From contig CM039515.1 of NCBI GenBank assembly GCA_022432975.1, positions 18,137,488 to 18,201,487 on the forward strand: a stretch of 64,000 bases of DNA, read 5' to 3'. The notes beneath the pieces are model-generated. The model saw only the letters and a list, made by a program, of their open reading frames with translations, did no database searches and was not told the origin of the DNA. Below are positions 10,885 to 20,628 of the stretch, piece after piece; within the stretch, counting starts at the first letter, position 1, and each line of letters opens with the position of its first letter. The translations under genes were made by a program, and so were the position numbers. This stretch comes from Begonia masoniana (Eukaryota; Streptophyta; Magnoliopsida; Cucurbitales; Begoniaceae).

Positions 10885-11150
10885 TGTAACGACCCCGTAT
10901 CCCATCAAGATATTGTCCGCTCTGGGGATTGGGCCGCAGCCCAATATCCTCCCCTCACGGCTTTGTTTGGTGAGAACTTCTCGGAAGGTCACCCAACCTG
11001 GAATTGCTCTCGCCGAAGCACTTTTAACTTCGGAGTTCTTATGGGATCCGTTGCCAATCGTGCTCCAAAACGCGTCTTGCTATGTTGGAAGGGTCTCTTT
11101 ACATATGTTTCATTTCCACATACTTCCCCAAGCGATGTGGGATTGTGACG
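10885..11150 (-). mobile_element. Cassandra-like TRIM LTR
   Basis: On the minus strand the LTR runs from CGTCACAATCCCACATCG to GGGGTCGTTACA, 266 bases, with the 5S rRNA-derived segment in the middle and the GAGCGGACAATATC block near its end. This size and order are those of Cassandra terminal-repeat elements, which encode no protein and depend on others for mobility. On its right is a purine tract (minus strand AAAAAGGGGG), so this is the 3' LTR. Confidence 0.85.
10971..11066 (-). ncRNA. 5S rRNA-derived segment in the Cassandra LTR
   Basis: The minus strand reads GGATCCCATAAGAACTCCGA, then AGTTAAAAGTGCTTCGGCGA and TTGGGTGACCTTCCGAGAAG, which aligns with plant 5S rRNA over about 95 bases. The A-box, intermediate element and C-box are recognisable but carry several substitutions, and the first and last parts of 5S rRNA are poorly kept. 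It is a captured, decayed 5S sequence rather than a ribosomal gene. RNA polymerase III activity is possible only in principle. Confidence 0.85.
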
Positions 11151-11329
11151 ACCCCCTTTTTATGACCCATCACCTTCTGGTTCGCCCACGCAGACGTACC
11201 GCCATCCGGGTTCCGGTTTGTGTAGCCATCGTACCATACTTACACATACTGGTCATCACAATAACCCTCCTTCAGGGGCCCAACGTCCTTGTTGGCCACA
11301 TTTCCGGTTGGGTATAGGCTCTGATACCA
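11151..11329 (-). mobile_element. Cassandra internal domain with polypurine tract and primer-binding site
   Basis: Minus strand: TGGTATCAGAGCC (plus 11317-11329) at one end and AAAAAGGGGGT at the other, about 180 bases apart, as in a TRIM internal domain. There is no coding sequence. The other Cassandra LTR should start at 11330 but the LTR of element C starts there instead. Confidence 0.75.
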
Positions 11330-13216
11330 TTTAACACCTAATATCATCAAACATAATCCAACCAAATCCACAAAACAACATCACCATAAACATTTAAATC
11401 CTTAAATCTTCTCCAAAACGTATTCATTTGTCAATCATTCAAATAACACTTTACTCAAACCATTATCCACTATAATCATCAAAATATCGAATTTCTCTAT
11501 ACACCCTAAAATCCTTGAAACAACCTATATTCTTCTAATTCACAACTAATTACCACAAAACGACTCGGAGCACACCCACGGTCATAACGCCTAGCCAAAA
11601 CACATCCCGTCGCTACGAGCTCCGCCCATCGATTACCTATGCCTGATCATCAGGAGGAAGTTCCTCACCTTCGTTATCGTCACCTACATCATACGATAAA
11701 CACATTAAGCCTAATGCTTAGTAAGGAGGTGCACTAAAACATGAGAATACATAATGCATGGTCTTTTAAAAACATGTTCATTTTTCGTTTGTTTACTTTA
11801 CATAACACATACATATATATCATTAGGTATGAGTAGGCACGGGCACCACACGTTTACCCAGTAGACCAAACACTTGCCCTGAGTTACCATCATCATATTT
11901 TCGTGCCCTGAGTTGCCATTTACGTGGCCCGTGCCCTACTCATCCTCCAACTTCATTTAACATTATTTACTTTACTTCGTTTACTCGAAAACGTGCATGC
12001 AAAATATTTCATTAAATCATAAGGAAAAAAAAACGTGATGCGTGAAGAAAGAGACTCCGAACAATCATCTAACCGTTCATGGCACACATAAACGAATCTT
12101 ACTCATATACGAACCTAACTGAGTACTACTAGGAGACATCCTAGACTACCCGACTAGTTACGCCCCACAATCAGAAAACATCATAAAACCTAACATCGAT
12201 ACAATGTAGGGCCTGAAGGGCCGGAAACCTAACACCCACTTACTTGGAGTCCTAGCTATGTCGAGCACCGTCCTTTGAGAGCTTGGGTCACCTAAGACAT
12301 TTTCGTAACGTGTCATTAGTATCGATTCTAAATCGTCAATTTCAGAGCTAAAACAAAACCCGAGCTAAGACAATTTTTCCTAAAACTCATATTCACTTCA
12401 TTCGGGCATTTCGTCGAGCACAAAGCGCTCACCAAGTACTTAACTCCATTAATGGTGTTTTACTAACCTCCAACCTCCAAAACCCAACCATTAATATTCA
12501 CCCACACCATTAATTCACTCCACCCACCTAAATAACAACCAAAACCTCATTAAGGAGCTATAAAATCGTTATCCTATCGATTTCTCATCAATCTAGAAAT
12601 TTTACCCTAAACCCTAAATCAAAACAAACCCTAAAACGTCAACTAAACTATGCCAAAGCATAGAACTTACCTAGAGTGTTGATTTGGAGAAGAAAACTCG
12701 AAGAGAAAATCGCCGGAATCGAACTTGAGTGATCGGCGATGGAGGAGATAAGAAAATTGCCAAAGGAGGGGGAGGAGGAGCGCACACGTCGGGGAGAGGA
12801 GAGGGAATGGGGGAAAAAAAAGGTTATTTGGGTTTATAATAATTTGACTTCCTAAATTACCATTTTGCCTTTAGTTCAATTCCCTTAATTCATTCACAAT
12901 TCGTATACCGGTTTGGTTTCCCCGAAACTCCCTTATTCCTCCAAATATTCCAACTTATTCTTAGGGTTCTAACGAGACTAACCGTTCGTAAATTGGACCT
13001 TGTTTACTATTTTTACGAATTAAAACATTACAGGGCTATAAACGAAATTCTAACGTTACACTCTCGATATGGGTCTCTAAAAATTTACTTATTCTTCTAA
13101 AAATTCCCATAAACCCCTAGGACACTAAATACACCTCATGCTCGTTAAACGGTCCTATATTCCTTATTTACAAAAACACCCTTGGAGCGGAAAACCCGAA
13201 AAACTTGGGTGTTACA
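11330..13216 (-). repeat. Element C 3' LTR
   Basis: On the minus strand it starts TGTAACACCC (13216) and ends GGTGTTAAA (11330), 1887 bases. It is related to solo LTR D over most of its length but the ends differ. It carries the shared block: CCAAGTAAGTG near 12238-12247, GGCC hairpin near 12215, TAAGC-ATTAG-GCTTA at 11706-11720 and GATGTAGGTGAC near 11690-11700. Its minus strand also has ATTATAAACCC near 12830, a possible TATA box. Confidence 0.82.
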
Positions 13217-13231
13217 TCCTTCCCTCCTTAT

Positions 13232-16200
13232 TTAGAATTTTGTTTCCAAAATTTCGTACCTGAACAACTCTAGATATCTGTCCATCATATCCTGTTGATG
13301 CTCCCACGTCGCTTCCTCTACGTTTTGGTTCCTCCATAACACCTTAACAAGTGGGATTGACTTATTGCGTAAAACTTTCACAGCGTACTCCATAATTTGC
13401 ACCGGCCTCTCTTCATAAGTTAAGGTCGGCTGTATCTCAAGACTAACTGGTTCCACCACGTGCGTCGGATCTCTTACACATTTCCTCAACATCGATACGT
13501 GGAAGACATTATGTACACCCTCTATAGACAACGGTAATTGAAGCTTGTAAGCTGTAGCTCCAATCTTCTCTGTAATCGGGAACGGTCCAACAAACCGTGG
13601 ATTCGACTTCCCTCTCTTACCAAAACGAACCATGCCCTTGAACGGTGAAACCTTCAAAAACACCTCATCACCAACTAAGAACTCCAAATTTTGTCTTCTT
13701 CGGTCGGCATAGCTCTTTTGGCGACTCTGTGCAGTTTCCATTCTTTGTCTGATCAGAGCAACCTTCTCTGATAGCTGTTACAAAATTTCCGGTCCAATCA
13801 ACTTAGCTTCACCCACTTCATCCCAATATAGTGGCGACCTACACTTTCTGCCATACAGCGCTTTGTACGGAGCCATACCAATCGTGGACTGATAACTGTT
13901 ATTATACGCAAATTCAACCAACGGCAAATACCGGCTCCAAGATGCTTGAAACTCTAGCACGCACGCTCTCAGCATATCCTCAAGTATCTGAATTGTCCTT
14001 TCAGACTGTCCGTCAGTCTGTGGGTGGAATGCCGTGCTAAAAGTTAACTTAGTACCCATAGCGCTTTGTAGACCTTTCCAAAACCTCGAAGTAAATCTGG
14101 GATCCCGGTCCGAAACAATTGAAACCGGAACCCCGTGCAACCTTATTATCTCCTGAACATACAGCTCTGCGAACTGATTCATCGTGTAAGTCATCTTTAC
14201 TGGAAGGAAATGAGCCATCTTCGTCAAACTATCGACTACGACCCATATACTGTCATGCCCTTTTATCGTCCTTGGCAATCCAACTACAAAGTCCATTGCA
14301 ATGTGATCCCATTTCCACTCGGGAATCGGTAGAGGTTGTAACATCCCACCTGGCCTCTGGTGTTCTGCCTTAACTTATTGGCAGACAAGGCAGGACTGTA
14401 CATAACTGGCCACATCACGCTTTATATTCGGCCACCAATAAAGCACCTTCAGATCTCGGTACATTTTGGTGTTACCCGGATGAACTGAGAACGACGATGA
14501 GTGTGCCTCTGCCAAAATCAATTTCCTCAACTCTTCATCCTTTGGAACATACCAACGGTCTCTAAATTTCAAAATGCCATCCTCTGAGTAACTGAATTCG
14601 GAAGGTGTATCGGTCAACTTGGTCACAATAGCTTCCTTTTCTTCTGAATCCATCTGCTGAGCCTCCTTAATTTTGTCCAAAAGAGTAGGCCGTATAGTCA
14701 AGTCAGCAAGTAGGGCCGAAAGCTCTGAAACTACTTCGAGTTCATGCCTCTAAATCTCCTTTCTCAATGAAGCTGGCATACAGCAAACGACTGACTCCCT
14801 AGTCTTAGGCATCCTACTCAACACGTCTGCCACCGTATTCGCCTTCCCTGGATGGTACTTGATTTCAAAGTCGCAATCCTTCACAAATTCCAACCATCTC
14901 CTTTGCCTCATATTTAAATCTTTCTGCATAAAGAGATACTTTAAACTCTTATGGTCTGAAAATACTTCACACTTTTGGCCGTAAAGATAGTGTCTCCAAA
15001 TTTTCAGCGCAAATACTACCGCTGCCAATTCTAAGTCATGCGTCGGGTAGTTTTGTTCATAAGTCTTCAATTGCCTAGAGGCGTAGGCAATTACCTTTCC
15101 GTCCTGCATTAGTACGCACCTCAATCCTACTTTGGATGCGTCACAATAGATACTGAATGTTCCAGTCTCCACGGGCAGAATCAACAATGGCGCTGTAGTT
15201 AGCTTTTGCTTCAAGGTCTGAAAACTTTCCTCACATGCCTTAGACCACACGTATTTCACTTCCTTCTTAGTTAAATTCGTCAGGGGCTTGGCTATGATTG
15301 AAAACCCTTCTATAAACTTCCGATAATACCCAGCCAGGCCTATAAAACTTCATACTTCACTTGCATTCCTCGGCTGAGGCCACTCCTTCACGGCTTGAAC
15401 CTTAGCCGGATCTACTGAAACTCCTTCCTTCGAAATTACGTGGCCTAAGAAATTCACCTGATTCAGCCAAAATCTGCACTTGGAAAACTTAGCATACAAC
15501 TGGTGCCGCTTCAACGTATCCAAAACGGCCCTTAAGTGCTTCGCATGTTCTTCGTCATTTCGGGAATATATCAGAATGTCATCTATGAAAACTATCACAA
15601 ACTTATCCAGGAACTCCCGAAACACTCTATTCATGAGATCCATAAAAGCTGCTGGGGCATTCGTCAAGCCGAAGGACATAACCCGAAATTCTCAGTGCCC
15701 ATATCATGTTCTAAATGCGGTCTTTGGTATATCCTTGGCCTTAATTTTTAATTGATGTATCCTGACCGTAAATCAATCTTCGAGAACACACTGACCCCAT
15801 GTAACTGATCAAACAGGTCATCAATTCTCGGTAGTGGATACTTATTTCTGATGGTTAATTTATTCAATTCTCGGTAATCCACGCACATTCTTAAGGAACC
15901 ATCCTTCTTCTTCACAAACAAAACTGGAGCGCCCCAAGGAGAAACGCTCGGCCGTACAAAACCTTTGTCTGTTAGTTCTTTAAGCTGGACGTACAACTCC
16001 TTTAGTTCAACCGGTGCCATTCTATAAGGATTCTTGGACACTGGCGCCGAACCAGGAATAATCTCGATAGTGAACTCTATTTCTCGATCTGGAGGCAAGC
16101 CGGGCGACTCGTCTAGAAATACTTCTGTAAAGTCCTTAACCACTGGAATGTTATACAACTTCAACTCATTTCGCATGCTTACTTCCTCAACACTTGCCAT

Positions 16201-16671
16201 AAATCCAAAACATCCATGTCTCATCGAATATGGGGCTTTTAAAGGCAAGCTAGGCAACTCGTCTAAGAACACTTCCTTAAGATTGTCAACTGCCTGAATG
16301 TCACATAGCCTTAATTCATCTTGCATTCTCACATCCACTATACTCACTACAAAACTGAAACATCTAGGTTTTACCGAGTACAGAGCACACATCGATGTTA
16401 CTAGAGGCATCCTACTCGAATGGAGGGTTGCTCAAAAGGAATGATCCTCTTCACCTGGGGGTCTAAAATCTACCACACCCGACCGGCAATTGATTATGGC
16501 ATAATGCCAAAATAACCAATCCATGCCCAAGATTACATCGTACCCCTTCATACTTATGACGATTAGGTTCGCATAAAGCTGCCGACCACCAATAGATATA
16601 ACTTCTCCCTGTATTGCTTGGTCGGAATACAACAGCTCCCCGGAGGGCAACATAACACTATAATCACGATC
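13232..16671 (-). pseudogene. Element C pol: protease end, RT, RNase H, integrase, chromodomain
   Basis: Reading leftward: protease end (GYDVILGMDWL), linker, RT ([20 protein letters not shown], then FIDDILIYS near 15590), RNase H ([17 protein letters not shown]), integrase with the HHCC finger (AEAHSSSFSVHPG, CLVC) and catalytic core ([29 protein letters not shown]), and a chromodomain tail ending EEATWEHQQDM. The catalytic residues I can see are intact. Stops fall near 13742, 14345, 14702, 15260 and 16432, each explainable by one C-to-T change. There is one frameshift near 15740 after RSGYIN. Confidence 0.92.
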
Positions 16672-17853
16672 GGCTGTGTAACGCCCGGGAATTTCGTTTT
16701 AGGGATTTTGAGTTTTGGTTTCGAGTTTTAAATATTTTAAGCATTTATAGAGTCATAATTCGTAGAAATAGTGAATTAAGTCTGATTTGCGAACGGGAGG
16801 TTTCGTTAGGACTCTAAGAATAAATAGAAATATTTGGAGGAATAAGGGAATTTTGGAGAAGCTAAACCGATAGACGAAATAACGATTTAAGTTAAGAAAT
16901 TAACTAAGGGCAATTAGGTAATTTACTAAGTCAAAGTTTATTAAAAAACTTAAAAATCCTTTCTCTCTTTCTCATTTCTTCCCTCCAGATTACGCGATCC
17001 TCTCCCTCTCCCTCGCGATTCCCTCTCCTTCATCGCCATCTCCAACGATCGACCAACTCCTCCGTTTTCGGCGGTTTTCCTTCAAGTTTCTTCAACTAAT
17101 CAACCCTCCAAGTAAGCCCTATGTTCTAGTCAAGTTAGTTGTCGTTTTTGTAGTGGTTTTGGTTTAGGGTTTGTGAAGAAATTTAGGGATTTCGTTAGAA
17201 ATCGATAGGGTTTTTTTTTTAATTTAGTACTCATTGATGATATAATGGTGGTTATTTAAGTGAGTTTAACAAATTTATGATGTTTGTTGTTGATTAGAGT
17301 TAATGTTAGTTGTTGAAGGTGGTTGGAGGAAAACATTAATGGAGTTTTAGTAAATGCGAGCACAATGTGCTCGACGAAATGCCCAAACGAAGTGAAGTAA
17401 AGTTTTTGGAAGAATTTAGCTTAGCTAGGGATTTCGTTTAGTTTTAGATTTTATGATTTAGAGTCAAAACTAATGACATTTTATGAAACTGCCTCAGGTA
17501 ACCCAAGCTCAAGGACGGTGCTTGGCATAGCTAGGACACTAGGTAAGTGAGTGTTAGGTTTTCGGCCCCTAAGGCCCTACGTCATATCGATGTTAGAATT
17601 GTTTGTTGTGTTAGTGATTGATGGTGGTAGGAGTCTTGGTAAGTCGAGAAGCCTATTGTAGCGTGTTAGCCATTAGCTAATAGTTTTGTCCGCCTACGAA
17701 CCATAAATGTTAAAGGGACGTAGGAGTTGTTTTGATGAGAGTAGTGTATGTGTTTGTCTCCTCATGCATCATATTTTATGAACTGTGCATACGAACTATT
17801 TACGAGCATGTTTTTACGATGAATTGAACGATAAAGATTTAATGATTATATGT

Positions 17854-17940
17854 GTTCTCACGGGGTAAGACATGGTTCTCACGGGGCAAGTAACGGGTCT
17901 CACGGGGCAAGTCACGGTTCTCACGGGGCAAGGAAATGGT
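17854..17940. repeat. Short tandem repeat, about 21 bases, in LTR D
   Basis: Four copies of TTCTCACGGGGCAAG with variable spacers. It lies between the donor-like and acceptor-like sites of the LTR, as family-specific repeats do in the other LTRs. Confidence 0.75.
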
Positions 17941-18583
17941 CTACTACGTAGACAAATGAGTTAATGTTAACAAAACAAAGCGAAATGAACATGTTTTATA
18001 AATGACATGCATATATGTAACAGTTATATTTAGTGCACTCTTTACTAAGCATTAGGCTTAATGTATTTATCATATGATGTAGGTGACGAGAACGAAGGTG
18101 AGGAACCTCCTTTTGATGATCAAGCGTAGTTGGTCGATGGGCGGAGCTCGTGTCGGCGGGACGTGTTTTGGCTAGGCTGGTTGACTCATGGTTAGATGAT
18201 TTTTGAGCGTTTTTGGGGATGTTTGGGTTAATGGTAAATTAGATAGGTTCATCGTAGAATTTGATACATTTTAGGATGTTTGGTGACTGATAGATAATAT
18301 ATTGCATTTTGTAGTGTTTTTGACGTTTTTCAAACAGGAGGAAATGTTAAACTTTTAAACGGAACCACGCGGTTCGTTTTTATGAAATTTGATTATGTTT
18401 AAAAGTGAATTGTGTTGGTTTTGAGTGTTTGGATAAATTTCATGTTGGAAGCGTATTTTGTGAGATGTATGTAAGGATTGTGCGAAGAAAGAGTGAGAAA
18501 AGGGAAGAGTGTGTTTGTGTTGTGAATGTGAAATACAAGGTGTGAGGAAATGAAGGAAGGAAAATAAAAGGGGGAGGAGAATG

Positions 18584-18713
18584 CTGTGCTCTCTGGAGAA
18601 ATTCCAGAGAGCATGGCGATTGATCGCCTCTCCCTGCCTGGAAATCGCTGGAGAGGCGATTGCTGGTCGCCGCTCTCTGGAGAAATCCAGAGAGCGTGGC
18701 GACTGATCGCCAT
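18584..18713. promoter_or_regulatory. CTCTCTGG palindrome and GCGAT(C/T)GATCGCC module in LTR D
   Basis: Two stems CTCTCTGGAGAAAT..CCAGAGAG alternate with GGCGATTGATCGCC, GGCGATTGCTGGTCGCC and GGCGACTGATCGCC. The same combination occurs in the E LTRs and, in shorter form, the B LTRs. Regulatory meaning is inferred from recurrence only. Confidence 0.55.
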
Positions 18714-18936
18714 GATAGTTTATTTAATTTTAAGTTTTATTTTAATTAGTTAATAGTTTTAATTGATTTAATTGTTTTAAGTTTTAATTGTTTTAGTATT
18801 TGTTTTAAACGATTCACTAAACGAATTTCGATTTCAATTTTGATTGAGATTTCGCCATAAGTACGGTTAAAGTAAAAGTGTAAAAAAAAAATGGTAGTAC
18901 AAAAATTGGGTACAGTATTAAGGTCGTGACAGGCTG

Positions 18937-20056
18937 GGGCGGAATGTAGTTTCCACTTAGATACATAATACTGTGCTATGAATGAGTGGGTTGCCCCCGT
19001 GTCAATTAAAACGTGAGCTGAATGTTCACAAACCAGAACAATACCTGAAACAACAGAAGGCTGAGCAGCGTCCTCATCTTCAATAAGAGCAAAGATCCTA
19101 GGAGGACCACCTGGGGGTCTCTTGGCTGATCCAGGACAATCTACGGCCTTATGTCCCACCTTATCACACCTAAAGCATCGGCCGGTATACAACTTACGAT
19201 CACCCGGATGGTATTTTTGGCAGATAGAGCACAAAGGAGCCAGTGGTGCCCCTTGCGGGCGTTTGCCCCTGTCTTGAGCTCTAGGCTTCTCATTCGCCCG
19301 TTTGACCCCACGTTGTGGTTGTGGCTGCCAACCTCGGTTCTGTTGTGGCGGTACTTCTCTAATAAACCTCCTCGACACTTCTCTCTGTCGCTGCAGTTTC
19401 ATTTCAATGTCATCAAGCTCGAGGGCCTTGGCCACAACTCGATGATACGGCATATCCTCAACTTCTGCCGTCTTCACTCCTTTCAAGATCTCCAATTTCA
19501 AACCTTGAACAAACTGGTATATTTTATCTTCTTCATCATTGACCATCATACCTGCGTATCTGGACAAGGATTCAAACCTGCGCACGTACTCGGCCACAGA
19601 TCCTGTCTGGCGTAGCTGAGAGAACTCGGCCCTCTTGTTGGCTCGAAGGGCACGGTTGAAATACTTATTGTAGAATATTGTCTTAAACCTCTGCCATGTC
19701 ATGACCCCTACATCTGTAGTAACCAGCACTGAATCCCACCAGAACACGGCATCCTTCTCCAAATTGAACACTGCATATGTTACCTTGTCCGCTTCTTCTA
19801 TTTTCGCATAAGCGAACATGCTTTCAATTTTACGGATCCACTCTTCAGCACTAGTGGGATCTGAGGACTGTCCGTCGAAAGTTGGGGGCCTAAGCCGTCT
19901 GAACCTCTCTCCACTTAGTTCACGGGAATCGCCACCTTGTCCCCCACCGTTCCCATCCCTGTTAAGTAAGATTCCTATTTGTTCGGACTGTTGACGCACT
20001 ATTTCCATTAGTTGGCTATTAGGGATCTCATCATCTTGTCTGGGTGCTCTTGGCAT
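18937..20056 (-). pseudogene. Element C gag and start of protease
   Basis: The probable start is MPRAPRQDDEIPN at 20056, the second in-frame methionine, because related gags begin with a similar short basic leader. The frame is open through gag (ERFRRLRPPTFDGQ, AEEWIRKIESMFAYA, FYNKYFNRALRA), a zinc knuckle CFRCDKVGHKAVDC and the protease motif LIDTGATHSF with the normal aspartate. It is cut at 18936 by solo LTR D; beyond that the frame runs into LTR sequence and stops at 18746. This is the best preserved gag of the nest and, unlike B, has no premature stop inside gag. Confidence 0.92.
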
Positions 20057-20203
20057 TTTCTCCTTCCTAAGCACATTAGACAATTCAACAAAATAAATAT
20101 CTAGGAATCATACTTAAACTTAAACACTTACAGACGATGGAGAGTTCCCGTGCGGCGGTGTGTTTTGGCAGGCAATCTTCAGAATCACTTTTAAAACTCA
20201 ATC

Positions 20204-20215
20204 TCTATGATACCA
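20204..20215 (-). other. Element C primer-binding site
   Basis: The minus strand reads TGGTATCATAGA, four bases from the LTR end. It differs from TGGTATCAGAGC at the 3' side, consistent with decay. Confidence 0.75.
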
Positions 20216-20219
20216 TAAC

Positions 20220-20628
20220 TGTGACGACCCCAACCCGATCAGGGCCGCTACGGAAGGACCATTACGTAATCTTAACTTTAAACCCTCAATTTGACGTACT
20301 AGGTTTCTCTTTTTTTTTTTCTTACACTTCCCTTAACACTTTAACAAACTAAAAGAAGACCAAATAACAAGCTCAATAAAAACAGGGAAGGCAAACCGTT
20401 AGAAGATCGCCAGTAAGGATGGGCGATTAGTCGCCCCTCTTTTTGGCGGGCTTCTGACGGTTTGCCTTCCCTGTTTTTATTGAGCTTGTTATTTGGTCTT
20501 CTTTTAGTTTGTTAAAGTGTTAAGGGAAGTGTAAAAAAAAGAAACCTAGTACGTCAAATTGAGGGTTTAAAGTTAAGATTACGTAATGGTCCTTCCGTGG
20601 CGGCCCTGATTGGGTTGGGGTAGTCACA
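20220..20628. repeat. Large inverted repeat (186- and 178-base arms, 45-base loop)
   Basis: The left arm 20220-20405 and right arm 20451-20628 are reverse complements with only a few mismatches plus a poly-T length difference. The outer ends read TGTGACGACCCCAACC and GGTTGGGGTAGTCACA. The left arm lies where element C's 5' LTR should begin, so each arm is an LTR end, one per orientation, meeting at a GCGAT-type motif (GGGCGATTAGTCGCCC) in the loop. Most of the 5' LTR of C is missing. Confidence 0.9.

Larger units (their letters stand above)
16677..18931 (+). mobile_element. Solo LTR D (Ty3/Gypsy) inserted in element C protease
   Basis: The 2255-base LTR starts TGTAACGCCCGGG and ends GGTCGTGACA, bracketed by perfect GGCTG duplications (16672-16676 and 18932-18936). 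With it removed, C's protease reads continuously from KWKLHSAPA to DRDYSVMLPSGE. There is no internal domain, so it is a solo LTR. It holds the shared block: AGGTAAGT at 17541, GGCCCCTAAGGCC near 17564, TAAGC-ATTAG-GCTTA at 18046-18060 and GATGTAGGTGACG at 18076. Confidence 0.92.
11330..20405 (-). mobile_element. Element C, Ty3/Gypsy chromovirus (minus strand), split by solo LTR D
   Basis: Right to left: a 186-base stub of 5' LTR (20220-20405), primer-binding site (20204-20215), gag-protease (20056-18937), then after removal of solo LTR D the protease, RT, RNase H and integrase (16671-13232), and the 3' LTR (11330-13216). The left tip of the 3' LTR (TTTAACACC) does not match the start of the 5' LTR stub (TGTGACGACC). 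Either one end has been altered by recombination or two related elements have been joined. Confidence 0.8.

Noticed and set aside
10971..11066. A functional 5S rRNA gene
   Set aside because: The ends of 5S rRNA are missing or diverged, the control boxes carry substitutions, and it is embedded in a TRIM LTR.
17854..17940. Regularly spaced short repeats that might suggest a CRISPR array
   Set aside because: Spacers are only a few bases long, the genome is plant, and the array lies inside an LTR.
20220..20628. Classical DNA transposon with terminal inverted repeats
   Set aside because: The two flanks differ (one is the C primer site, the other B coding sequence) with no target duplication, and the arms match LTR ends.
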